A stretch of DNA of 64,000 nt from Nocardia carnea NBRC 14403 (lineage in GTDB: Bacteria; Actinomycetota; Actinomycetes; Mycobacteriales; Mycobacteriaceae), in assembly GCF_000308515.1 (NCBI RefSeq), contig NZ_BAFV01000057.1, positions 62,001-126,000 on the forward strand. Reading direction: 5' to 3'. The notes under the pieces are model-generated. The model was given only the letters and a program-made list of their open reading frames with translations. It was not told the DNA's origin and searched no databases. Shown piece after piece: positions 1 to 7,350 of the stretch. Numbering within the stretch: position 1 is the first letter of the stretch; every line of letters begins with the position of its first letter. Made by a program: the position numbers and the translations under genes.

Positions 1-1
1 G

Positions 2-145
2 GCCGAGGACGCCAACGAACTCTGGCTCACCGACATCACCGAACAATGGCCGCGCCCGTCAGCCCGGCGGCCAACCCCAGCTGACACCTCATCGCGCATC
101 GGTCCCCACCGGACCACTCTGGATCAGACGATCACAAATCTCTGA
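2..145 (+). mobile_element. IS3-family transposase remnant (partial)
   Basis: The open frame entering from the left edge encodes NELWLTDITEQW at about positions 17-52. This matches the first catalytic-Asp block of IS3-type rve integrases (typically ELWLTDITE followed by a GKLYL-like segment). Homology stops immediately after this block: the next residues are Pro/Arg-rich and the frame ends at a TGA at 143-145. What is visible is therefore the broken end of an insertion-sequence transposase, not a working element. No inverted repeat was found beside it. It lies upstream of the vapBC pair, which fits a mobile-element-rich accessory spot. The family call is from motif recognition; the upstream part lies outside the window. 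Confidence 0.5.
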
Positions 146-200
146 CCTGGACTTCTATACATTAAACCGGAACTCGACCACGTTCCGCCGCCAACCAACG

Positions 201-614
201 TCACGGCGAAGGCGCGATGTATTCACACTGCAGGTCGGACACCTTCGCGATGTGCTCGAAGTCGTGGTCCGCGGCAAGCACGGTCGCATCGTTCACGATG
301 GCATAGCCGGCGATAAGGATGTCGTGCGAGCCGGCCGCCCGGACAAGCCCCTCGTTCCACAGCGCTGCCTGGAGATCGAGCACCAGCGATTCATCGGGTG
401 CATGCTCGAGCGGGAATCCGAGCGAGATCTGCTCTCGGTAGTTCGTATGTTCTTCGGGTGTCCGGGCGCTGTGGCAGAACTCGAGCACCTGCGGCGGGCA
501 GGTGACGAAAAGGTCGGCCGGTGCTCGCTCGATGCGCCGCAGCCGCGCAGTGATCCCCGGGTCTCCAGTGGCCAGCCTTGCCCACACCGAGTTGTCGACC
601 AGGTAGTCGGTCAC
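201..614 (-). CDS. vapC: VapC-family PIN-domain toxin
   Basis: 137-aa protein with the PIN-domain pattern: YLVDNSVW at the N-terminus supplies the first metal-binding Asp, an acidic residue lies in the middle (CPPQVLEFCH), and SHDILIAGYA followed by LAADHDFEHIA gives the C-terminal Asp cluster. PIN toxins of this size are Mg2+-dependent ribonucleases, usually cutting tRNA or rRNA. The start overlaps the stop of the upstream antitoxin gene by 4 bp (ATGA), the usual arrangement for co-translated vapBC pairs. Regulation is expected through the VapB antitoxin acting at the palindrome upstream of vapB. The family call is strong; the RNA target cannot be read from the sequence. Confidence 0.9.
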   Translation of the reverse strand: MTDYLVDNSVWARLATGDPGITARLRRIERAPADLFVTCPPQVLEFCHSARTPEEHTNYREQISLGFPLEHAPDESLVLDLQAALWNEGLVRAAGSHDILIAGYAIVNDATVLAADHDFEHIAKVSDLQCEYIAPSP

Positions 615-829
615 GCGGACTGCGACTCGTCCGGAGAGACCACCGGCGCGCCGAGTTCGTTCTCGAGGTCGGTCAGTCCCGCGATGCCGCGGATCATCGC
701 GCCTTTCTGCTTCGAGGCGATGAGCCGGCGCAACGCAAGGTCTAGCACAGCTCGGTTCGATCGCTCGCCCGTAAGCTCCCTGGCACGCTCGATGAGCTGC
801 GGATCCAGGTCGACGCTGGTGACTGTCAT
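611..829 (-). CDS. vapB: VapB-family antitoxin
   Basis: 72-aa protein. The N-terminus (TVTSVDLDPQLIERARELTG, then SNRAVLDLALRRLI) has the beta-strand plus two-helix pattern of ribbon-helix-helix DNA-binding antitoxins. The remainder is an acidic tail (DLENELGAPVVSPDESQSA) of the kind that wraps the PIN toxin. A strong ribosome-binding site (GAGGAGGGGG) precedes the ATG. It is the first gene of the vapBC operon, overlapping vapC by 4 bp, and probably represses its own promoter through the inverted repeat about 15 bp upstream. Confidence 0.88.
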   Translation of the reverse strand: MTVTSVDLDPQLIERARELTGERSNRAVLDLALRRLIASKQKGAMIRGIAGLTDLENELGAPVVSPDESQSA

Positions 830-843
830 AACAACCCCCTCCT

Positions 844-870
844 CTGGTTATATAGCTGATTATATACCAG
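844..870. promoter_or_regulatory. Candidate VapB operator palindrome
   Basis: CTGGTTATATA (844-854) and TATATACCAG (861-870) form an inverted repeat that is perfect except for one extra T in the left arm. It sits 15-40 bp upstream of the vapB start, where the promoter should be. It is an AT-rich island in very GC-rich DNA. The position and symmetry fit autoregulation by a ribbon-helix-helix antitoxin; this is inference from sequence only. Confidence 0.6.
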
Positions 871-1088
871 ACTGAGGATACCGACTACGACCAAAGGAAT
901 CGATACAGCGAGCAGCGCGGTCGCCACCGCGCCGCAGGAACCGAGCCGGAGCAGAACGAGCCATCCGGGCACCACGCCCGCCGTCGACCGACCACATCAG
1001 GAACGCGTACCGCCAGATGTTGCGGGACGTGACGTTCATGACGGTGGCGCAGGCGCCGTCGGGGCTGTCGATCCCAGCGGGAATGCGC

Positions 1089-1469
1089 TCAAGCGCCGCG
1101 GACGAAGGTCGAGCAGTCCGGACATTCATCGAGGTATCTGTGGCGACACTCGACGGTGTGCTGCAAGAAGGTGATTGCCCGCTGTCTGTGGACGACTTCA
1201 TTTTCGAGTGCTGCGATCTTCGCCTTCACAACGGCCTGTGCCGCCGACTTCGTCGGTGACATCGCGGCAGCGACCTCGGGCAATGAGAGCCCGACGCGTC
1301 GCAGTTTCAGCACGGTATGTGCCTGTTCCAGCGCACTGTCGTCATAGATGCGGTAGCCGTTGCCATCGCGACGCACGGTGAGGGCGCCAACGTCTTCCCA
1401 GTGCCGCAGCACGTGAGCCTCAACGCCGAGCTCTGCCGCTACTTCCCCGATCTTCATCACCACACGCAT
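1089..1469 (-). CDS. MerR-family transcriptional regulator
   Basis: 126 aa. Residues 5-70 are a MerR winged helix-turn-helix: MKIGEVAAELGVEAHVLRHW, then GNGYRIYDDSALEQ and LRRVGLSLPEVAA. Residues 75-105 form a dimerisation helix, and the C-terminus has three cysteines (VECRHRYLDECPDCS) that could bind a metal or sense redox state. The open frame continues upstream, but homology begins only here; ATG at 1469 has GAAGG in front of it, and ATG at 1457 is an alternative start. The gene is divergent from the NmrA-like gene at 1509 with about 40 bp between them, so it probably controls that gene. The effector is unknown. Confidence 0.85.
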   Translation of the reverse strand: MRVVMKIGEVAAELGVEAHVLRHWEDVGALTVRRDGNGYRIYDDSALEQAHTVLKLRRVGLSLPEVAAAMSPTKSAAQAVVKAKIAALENEVVHRQRAITFLQHTVECRHRYLDECPDCSTFVRGA

Positions 1470-1508
1470 CTTGCCTTCATGTCGACCTGAACCCATAGCG
1501 TCACGATC

Positions 1509-2390
1509 ATGCCTGATACCACCAACCCCACGAGTTCCCCGTACCGTCCATCGATCCTGGTCACCGGCGCGACTGGCAACCTCGGCCGAGAGATCGTCGA
1601 CCGCCTCCCAGTCCACGGCGCGCGCATACGATGCCTTGTGCGCGATCAGGGTGGCCCGCGACCAGGAGTCGAGTGGGTGGTCGGCGACCTCACAGACCCC
1701 GGTGCCGTGCGCGAGGCGCTCGTGGGCATCGACGCAGTCTTTCTGATCTGGCCGCTGCTCGATTCGGCCGCTGCCCACGACCTGATCGGAGAACTCACCA
1801 CGGCGGCGCCGCGTGTCGTCTACCTGTCCTCTACCGCGATAGACGACGAAGCCGCTCGTCAGAGTGATCCCATCGTTCAAGTGCACGCGGACATGGAAGC
1901 CCTGCTTCATGAGGCCGGTTTGCGACCCGTAGTGCTGCGAAGCGACACGCTGGCTTCCAACACCCGCGGTTGGGTGAAACAGGTGCGGGCGGGCGATGTC
2001 GTCTCGGGCCCAGAGGCGGTGCGCACAGCCGTCGTCGACGAGCGCGATGTCGCTGATGCGGCCGTAGCCGTATTGCTCGCACCTCACGATCAACTGGACC
2101 ACGGCCCCCATGTGTTGACCGGTCCCGAGGTGCTCAGCCGCGCCGACCAGGTTGCTCACCTCAGTGCAGCGCTCCGGCGCGATCTGCGATTCCAGGTGCT
2201 TCCCGCCGGTCTCGCGCGATCACGGATGCTCGCAGACGGTCGCCCCGAGCCACTCGTGGAGGCCCTGATTGCTGCCTCGGTGTGGCGACAGGAGTCCCAT
2301 CGCGTCACCGATCATGTCGAGCGCCTCGCCGGCCACCCGGCCGGTACCTTCGCGAGGTGGGCAGTCGACCATGCGGCCGAGTTCAACTGA
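1509..2390 (+). CDS. NmrA-like NAD(P)-binding protein
   Basis: 293 aa. ILVTGATGNLGREIV at residues 16-30 is the Rossmann dinucleotide-binding loop (GATGNLG) of atypical short-chain dehydrogenases. VGDLTDPGAVREALVGIDAVFL follows in the place typical of NmrA/quinone-oxidoreductase-2-like proteins. No catalytic Tyr-x3-Lys is evident, in line with the NmrA group, many of which sense NAD(P)H ratio or reduce quinones. It is divergently transcribed from the MerR gene, the usual location for such a target. A second gene of the same type occurs at 57557-58447, there facing an AraC regulator. Substrate not predictable. Confidence 0.85.
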   Translation: MPDTTNPTSSPYRPSILVTGATGNLGREIVDRLPVHGARIRCLVRDQGGPRPGVEWVVGDLTDPGAVREALVGIDAVFLIWPLLDSAAAHDLIGELTTAAPRVVYLSSTAIDDEAARQSDPIVQVHADMEALLHEAGLRPVVLRSDTLASNTRGWVKQVRAGDVVSGPEAVRTAVVDERDVADAAVAVLLAPHDQLDHGPHVLTGPEVLSRADQVAHLSAALRRDLRFQVLPAGLARSRMLADGRPEPLVEALIAASVWRQESHRVTDHVERLAGHPAGTFARWAVDHAAEFN

Positions 2391-2561
2391 CGAGGACCGC
2401 GGACCCCACCCGACCAAGACTCACCTGCTCGATGACCTGCATGGGGTCTGGGGCCGTCTACGCACTCGGCGATTGACGGCTTCCCCCGACTCGCGTACAC
2501 AGAACGCTGGCGCCGCCTCGCGCCTTCGGACAGGTGTCACCAACGGGCAGCCATCATACAG

Positions 2562-3641
2562 CTAGACGTTGAACCTGAACTCGACGACGTCGCCGTCGGA
2601 CATGACGTAATCCTTGCCTTCCATCCGGACCTTGCCCGCCGCCTTCGCCGCGGCCATCGACCCGGCCTCGACCAGGTCGTCGAACGCGACAACTTCGGCT
2701 TTGATGAAGCCGCGTTCGAAGTCGGTGTGGATGACACCGGCGGCCTTCGGGGCAGTATCGCCCTGGTGGATGGTCCACGCGCGGGCTTCTTTCGGACCGG
2801 CGGTGAGGTAGGTCTGCAATCCGAGGGTGTGGAAACCGGCGCGCGCCAGGGCGTGCAGCCCGGGCTCGGTCTGGCCGATGGATTCGAGGAGTTCGGCGGC
2901 GGATTCGTCGTCGAGTTCGAGGAGTTCGGATTCGACCTTTGCGTCCAGGAACACCGAATCAGCCGGGGCCACAGAAGCTTTCAGCTCCGCAACCTTGGCC
3001 TCATCGCTGAGCACCGACTCGTCGGCGTTGAAGACGTAGAGGAACGGCTTGGTGGTGAGCAGCGACAGTTCCTTCAGCAGTTCCCCGTCGATCTCCTTCG
3101 CGGCGTGGAACAGGGTCCGGCCGCCGTTGAGGATTTCCTGCGCCTGCTTCGCGGCGTCCGCGTACGGTTTGCGGTCCTTCTTGACCTTGGCTTCCTTCTC
3201 CAGGCGGACGACCGCCTTCTCGAGGGTCTGCAGGTCGGCGAGGATCAGCTCGGTTTCGATGACCTCGATATCGGAGGCCGGGTTCACCTGGCCGTCCACG
3301 TGCACCACATCGTCGTCGGCGAAAACGCGGACCACCTGGCAGATGGCGTCGGCTTCGCGGATGTTGGCGAGGAACCTGTTGCCCAGGCCGGCCCCCTCGG
3401 AGGCGCCCTTCACGATGCCGGCGATATCGACGAAGGACACCGTGGCGGGCATGATGCGGGCCGAGCCGAAGATTTTCGCGAGTTCGTCCAGGCGGGGGTC
3501 GGGCAGCGGAACCACGCCGACGTTGGGCTCGATGGTCGCGAACGGGTAGTTCGCGGCGAGCACGTCGTTGCGGGTCAGCGCGTTGAACAGCGTCGATTTT
3601 CCGACGTTGGGCAGGCCGACGATTCCGAGGGTGAGACTCAC
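2562..3641 (-). CDS. ychF: YchF/Ola1-type redox-regulated ATPase
   Basis: 359 aa, the normal family length. The G domain shows the P-loop GLPNVGKST at residues 8-16 and [18 protein letters not shown] (G3 region). FNADE replaces the usual NKxD motif, the change that gives YchF/Ola1 ATP rather than GTP preference. A coiled region follows (residues 130-165), and the C-terminus contains the TGS domain ([18 protein letters not shown], then [17 protein letters not shown]). YchF associates with ribosomes and affects stress responses. It is the counterpart of Rv1112 in the M. tuberculosis gene order; its backbone neighbours resume at 20 kb after about 16 kb of other genes. Confidence 0.96.
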   Translation of the reverse strand: MSLTLGIVGLPNVGKSTLFNALTRNDVLAANYPFATIEPNVGVVPLPDPRLDELAKIFGSARIMPATVSFVDIAGIVKGASEGAGLGNRFLANIREADAICQVVRVFADDDVVHVDGQVNPASDIEVIETELILADLQTLEKAVVRLEKEAKVKKDRKPYADAAKQAQEILNGGRTLFHAAKEIDGELLKELSLLTTKPFLYVFNADESVLSDEAKVAELKASVAPADSVFLDAKVESELLELDDESAAELLESIGQTEPGLHALARAGFHTLGLQTYLTAGPKEARAWTIHQGDTAPKAAGVIHTDFERGFIKAEVVAFDDLVEAGSMAAAKAAGKVRMEGKDYVMSDGDVVEFRFNV

Positions 3642-3745
3642 GAGGACTGGAGTCTACGCGGGACGACGGCCGGGCCGGCGGTCGGCCGTGGGTGGAGACG
3701 GAAACCGGGGCGCGACGGGCTCCGCACCGGCGTAGCGTGACAACT

Positions 3746-4588
3746 ATGGAGCCGACCTCTCAGGTGGTGACGGCCCACCCGGCCCCGGCGCTGGCGGCTT
3801 TCATCGACGGATACATCGGGTATCGGATGACCGGGTTCGAAGCGGGCCTGCATCGCGGGCTGCCGTCGCGGCATATGACGTTCATCGTCGCCATCGGGCC
3901 CGCCATCGACGTGATCACCCAGACCGACGCCCGCCAGTCCCCGGACAACTACCGCTGCGTGCTCGGCGGCCTCCAGGACACGCCGGCGATGATCGCGCAC
4001 GACGGCAACCAGGAGGGGGTCGCCGTGAAGCTCACCCCGATGGGATGCCGGGCGCTGTTCGGGCTGCCGGCGGCGGAGCTGTGGAGTATGTCGCTCGAAT
4101 TCGCCGATCTGATCGGTGCGCCCGGGCGGCAACTGTGGGAGGAACTGCAGGAGCATTCCGGCTGGCCACAGCGGTTCGCGGCGTGTGATCGGGTGCTCAC
4201 CCGGCTGCTGATCCCGGAACGGGCCGTCGGCCCGGAACTGTCCTGGGCGTGGCGGGCGGTGGCGCGGTCGCACGGGACGATGGGCGTCGAACCGCTCGCC
4301 GAACGGATCGGGTGGAGCCGGCAGTACCTCACCAAACGGTTCAGCAGCGAGTTCGGGTTGAGCCCCAAGGTGGCCGGGCGGATCGCACGGTTCGAGCGAG
4401 CCGAGCAGATGCTGCTGAGCACTCCATCGTTCGTTTCGATCGCGCAGGTCGCCGCCGCCTGCGGGTACTACGACCAACCGCATCTCAACCGCGAGTTCGC
4501 GCGTCTGGCCGGTTGCAGCCCCACCCAGTGGCTGGCCGAGGAGATTCCATCCGTCCAAGACCCGGAGCTCGCCGGCGAGCCAGGCTGA
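3746..4588 (+). CDS. AraC-family transcriptional regulator
   Basis: 280 aa from the ATG at 3746 (MEPTSQVV). The in-frame start 54 bp upstream adds only low-complexity Arg-rich residues. The N-terminal half is a ligand/dimer region (AFIDGYIGYRM, VLGGLQDTPAMIAHDG). The C-terminal ~100 residues hold the two AraC helix-turn-helix motifs: GVEPLAERIGWSRQYLTKRF and SIAQVAAACGYYDQPHLNREF. The VOC-domain gene follows after 4 bp and a SnoaL-like gene comes next, so the three probably form one unit, though the substrate is unknown. The start choice has only a weak ribosome-binding site. Confidence 0.88.
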   Translation: MEPTSQVVTAHPAPALAAFIDGYIGYRMTGFEAGLHRGLPSRHMTFIVAIGPAIDVITQTDARQSPDNYRCVLGGLQDTPAMIAHDGNQEGVAVKLTPMGCRALFGLPAAELWSMSLEFADLIGAPGRQLWEELQEHSGWPQRFAACDRVLTRLLIPERAVGPELSWAWRAVARSHGTMGVEPLAERIGWSRQYLTKRFSSEFGLSPKVAGRIARFERAEQMLLSTPSFVSIAQVAAACGYYDQPHLNREFARLAGCSPTQWLAEEIPSVQDPELAGEPG

Positions 4589-4592
4589 GACC

Positions 4593-5021
4593 ATGACAGC
4601 AACAGCGAAAACCACCACGACAACCACACCTGCGCCGACCGTCTGGCCGTGCCTGGCATTCCGGGATGCCCGCGGCACCGCTGACTTCCTGGTCAAAGCC
4701 TTCGGATTCGAACTGACCGCGATGTATGCGCGCGACGACGATCCATCGGTGATCGAACACGCCGAACTGCGCCGGCCCGAGGGTGGCGGGATCATGTTCG
4801 GCACCGTGGACAAAGACGGCGGCCTGCCGGAGCGGCGCACGCCGGGTACCGAGTCCGTGTACGTGGTGTGCAGCGACCCGGACGGCCTCTACGAGCGCGC
4901 CACCGCCGCGGGCGCGGAGACGATCAGGGGAATGAAGGACGAGGATTACGGGTCGCGCGGGTTCACCGTCGCCGACCCGGAGGGCAACTATTGGAGCTTC
5001 GGAACCTACCGGGGCCAGTGA
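4593..5021 (+). CDS. VOC (glyoxalase/bleomycin-resistance-like) protein
   Basis: 142 aa. After a Thr-rich start, VWPCLAFRDARGTADFLVKA and the C-terminal DEDYGSRGFTVADPEGNYWSF are the two halves of a vicinal-oxygen-chelate fold. The final DPEGNYW motif is characteristic of PhnB/glyoxalase-like members. The position 4 bp after the AraC gene suggests coregulation. The family covers isomerases, dioxygenases and antibiotic-binding proteins, so no reaction is assigned. Confidence 0.85.
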   Translation: MTATAKTTTTTTPAPTVWPCLAFRDARGTADFLVKAFGFELTAMYARDDDPSVIEHAELRRPEGGGIMFGTVDKDGGLPERRTPGTESVYVVCSDPDGLYERATAAGAETIRGMKDEDYGSRGFTVADPEGNYWSFGTYRGQ

Positions 5022-5081
5022 CCGGCCGCGACGTGCCGTTACGACTTCGTCCGGACATTTACCGATGGGGAGATACTGCCG

Positions 5082-5510
5082 ATGGACAACGACGCTATGC
5101 GGACCCTGTACCGCAAATGGCTACCCGGACTGTGGAATTCCGATCCCGAGACGATGCCGGTCATCGCCGAGGAGATCTTCGCTGCGGACGCGGTGGGCCA
5201 CTGGGGTAGTGGCGAGGATCCGGTGGGCCCGAAAGCCATCGCCGCCCGGGTACAACAGACCTACACCGTGTTCGACGACGTCTCGGTCACGCTGCTCACG
5301 GGCCCCATCGTGGATGGCGAGTGGATCACGGCCCGATGGGAGTTCGCCGGACGATATACGGGAGGAATTGCCGGTATCCGGGCCGCGGCCGGCACCCGGG
5401 TGCGCTACCCCGGTATGGACCTGTTCCGCGTCGCGGACGACCGGCTCGCCGAGTACTGGCCGCACGGCGCCGATCTGTCCCTGATGCAGCAGCTGGATGC
5501 GCTGGGATAG
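5082..5510 (+). CDS. SnoaL-like/NTF2-fold protein
   Basis: 142 aa with the NTF2-like alpha+beta layout: a helical N-terminus (DAMRTLYRKWLPGLW), ADAVGHWGSGEDPVGPKAIA, then paired strands (VSVTLLTGPIVDGEWITARW) and a C-terminal MDLFRVADDRLAEYWPHGAD. These features match the SnoaL/ester-cyclase-like group. Such proteins may be isomerases, cyclases or simple small-molecule binders. Probably cotranscribed with the AraC and VOC genes 60 bp or more upstream. Substrate unknown. Confidence 0.75.
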   Translation: MDNDAMRTLYRKWLPGLWNSDPETMPVIAEEIFAADAVGHWGSGEDPVGPKAIAARVQQTYTVFDDVSVTLLTGPIVDGEWITARWEFAGRYTGGIAGIRAAAGTRVRYPGMDLFRVADDRLAEYWPHGADLSLMQQLDALG

Positions 5511-5562
5511 TCGCCGCGTCCCGTCTTGACCTTCAGGTTGCTCGAAGCCCGATGATGGGCCG

Positions 5563-6651
5563 GTGCCCGAATCCGACCTGATCACCATCGGTATGTTCGC
5601 CCGCTCCTGCGGTATCACCGCCAGCGCGCTGCGGTTCTACGACGATTCCGGTCTGCTCGCGCCGGCCGGGGTCGACGAGAGCACCGGCTACCGCTATTAC
5701 GCCCCCGAGCAGGTGGCTCGGGCGGTGACCATCCGCCGGTTACGGGATATCGATATGCCGCTGGACGGTATCGCCCGGGTGCTCGCGGCCGGCGCGCACG
5801 ATGCGGCCCGGCTGATCGACGACCATATGGCGCGGCTGGTCGAGCGCACCCGGCAGGCGCGGCGGACCGCGGAGATCGTGAAGGCCGCGCTGGGCGAACC
5901 CGCCGGATGGCCGGTGGCGACGGTGCGCGGGCCGGTACTCGCGGCCGCTGTCGAGCAGATCCTCGCCGCCACCGGCACCGACCCCGACCTGCCCGTACTG
6001 GCCGGCGTGCGACTGGAGGCGACCGCTGAATCGCTGACCCTCACCGCCACCGATCGGTACCGGCTGTCCACCCGCACCGTTGTCCCCGAACAGGCGGGAT
6101 CCGCCGACTGGGCGGCGACCGTGGACGGCGCCGATCTGCGCGCGGCATTGCAGGAGATCCGCCGGGCTCACCTGGTGGATCTGGAGGCCGGTGAGCACAG
6201 CATGCGGTTCCGTTCGGCCGACGGGGTCGTGCGCGCCTGCCGGACCTTGACCGAAGCGTTCCCCGATCACCGCGCACTGCTGGCCGCGCTCCCCACGGCC
6301 CGGACCCACGTGATGGTGTCGAAACACGAGCTCATCCGCGCGCTTGAACAGCAGCGGGCGCGCTATCTCCGGCTCACGGTTTCGCCGGGCTCACTGAAAC
6401 TCTCGGATACCGAGGACGAAGCCGGAATCGAACTACCCGCGGTGGTCACCGGCCCACCCGCCGACCTCGTCTTCGGTTTCACCATCCTGCACCCGGCCGC
6501 CGCGACCGCCATCGGACCCGATGTGCGCCTCGATATCGGCGGCCCGCGGGACCCGATGGTCGTCCGGTCCGCAGACAACGGCGACCTCACCACCCTGGCC
6601 ATGCCGGCCGACCCCACAGTTGTCGACACAGAAGACGGAGCCCTGAATTGA
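5563..6651 (+). CDS. MerR regulator fused to a DnaN (beta-clamp)-like module
   Basis: 362 aa starting at GTG. Residues 5-110 are a MerR domain: LITIGMFARSCGITASALRF, TGYRYYAPEQVARAV, IDMPLDGIARVL, then a long dimerisation helix. Residues ~118-350 resemble bacterial beta sliding clamp domains: LPVLAGVRLEATAESLTLTATD copies the clamp's PVLSGVLLE...LTLTATD strand pair, RACRTLTEAFPDHRALL matches a clamp interdomain segment, and the end, PMVVRSADNGDLTTLAMP, mirrors the clamp C-terminus. At this length only about two of the three clamp domains fit. A MerR-plus-clamp architecture is known in actinobacteria, but to my knowledge its function is undefined. The next gene overlaps its stop codon, so the two are coupled. 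Ligand and target unknown. Confidence 0.85.
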   Translation: MPESDLITIGMFARSCGITASALRFYDDSGLLAPAGVDESTGYRYYAPEQVARAVTIRRLRDIDMPLDGIARVLAAGAHDAARLIDDHMARLVERTRQARRTAEIVKAALGEPAGWPVATVRGPVLAAAVEQILAATGTDPDLPVLAGVRLEATAESLTLTATDRYRLSTRTVVPEQAGSADWAATVDGADLRAALQEIRRAHLVDLEAGEHSMRFRSADGVVRACRTLTEAFPDHRALLAALPTARTHVMVSKHELIRALEQQRARYLRLTVSPGSLKLSDTEDEAGIELPAVVTGPPADLVFGFTILHPAAATAIGPDVRLDIGGPRDPMVVRSADNGDLTTLAMPADPTVVDTEDGALN

Positions 6652-7157
6652 CCACCGACCAGCTGTCCCCCGATACCACCATGATCGCCATCACCGAGGC
6701 TGTCACGCTCGGCCGAACCGGCGATACCGAAACCGCCCGCACCCGGCTGCTCGATATCTGGTCCGAGCTCGGCGCCGCCGGCGACCCTCTGCACCGCTGC
6801 AGCCTCGCCCACTATCTGGCCGACCTCTACGACGATCCCGCCCGGGCACTGGCCTGGGATATCCGGGCACTCGACGCCGCCGACACCCTCAGCGACGACC
6901 GCGCCCAGCGGTACCACGCAAGTCTGCAGGTAGCCGGCTTCTACCCGTCGTTACACCTCAACCTTGCCGACAACTACCGGCGGCTGGGGTCGTGGGAGGC
7001 GGCCACCGAACAGCTCTCCGCCGCCCGGGCACATCTGAACGCGCTCCCGGACGACGCCTACGGAGAGATGATCCGGACGGCACTGGACGAAGTCGCAGCG
7101 GCGACAACGCAGCGATCCACCGAACGCCGCCCGAGCGCTCCCGGGCCGCAATCCTGA
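6648..7157 (+). CDS. Helical-repeat (TPR-like) protein coupled to the MerR/clamp gene
   Basis: 169 aa. The TTG start overlaps the stop of the MerR/clamp gene (TTGA), implying translational coupling. The sequence is a series of amphipathic helices: AITEAVTLGRTGDTETARTR, HRCSLAHYLADLYDDPARAL, SLHLNLADNYRRLGSWEAAT. The L-A-D-x-Y-R-R-L-G-x-W-x-x-A pattern is typical of tetratricopeptide repeats. No enzyme motif, signal peptide or membrane segment is visible. It is likely a protein-protein interaction partner, plausibly of the fused regulator. Confidence 0.7.
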   Translation: MTTDQLSPDTTMIAITEAVTLGRTGDTETARTRLLDIWSELGAAGDPLHRCSLAHYLADLYDDPARALAWDIRALDAADTLSDDRAQRYHASLQVAGFYPSLHLNLADNYRRLGSWEAATEQLSAARAHLNALPDDAYGEMIRTALDEVAAATTQRSTERRPSAPGPQS

Positions 7158-7350
7158 ACGGATCGGCACCGCCATACGTGGGTCCCTCCGCTCCGGCACG
7201 AAGCGATTTCCCCACAGCGCTCTCGGTGGGCAGCGGAAACATGCCGGTCACCGGCCGCAGATCTTCGTCGGCGATATTCGGTCACGCGGTGCCGCGACTG
7301 CTGTGCCGAGTTCGGGAGCCCAGCGATCGGCGGCTGTCTAGGGTCGGTGA

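Noticed and set aside
252-875. Plus-strand open frame of 207 codons opposite vapBC
   Set aside because: It is the antisense shadow of the vapBC genes, with Arg/Ser-rich composition and no domain; the minus-strand genes have clear families and ribosome-binding sites.
2727-3740. Long plus-strand frame opposite ychF
   Set aside because: The low-complexity Gly/Val/His-rich product is the antisense of ychF; GC-rich codon bias creates such open frames.
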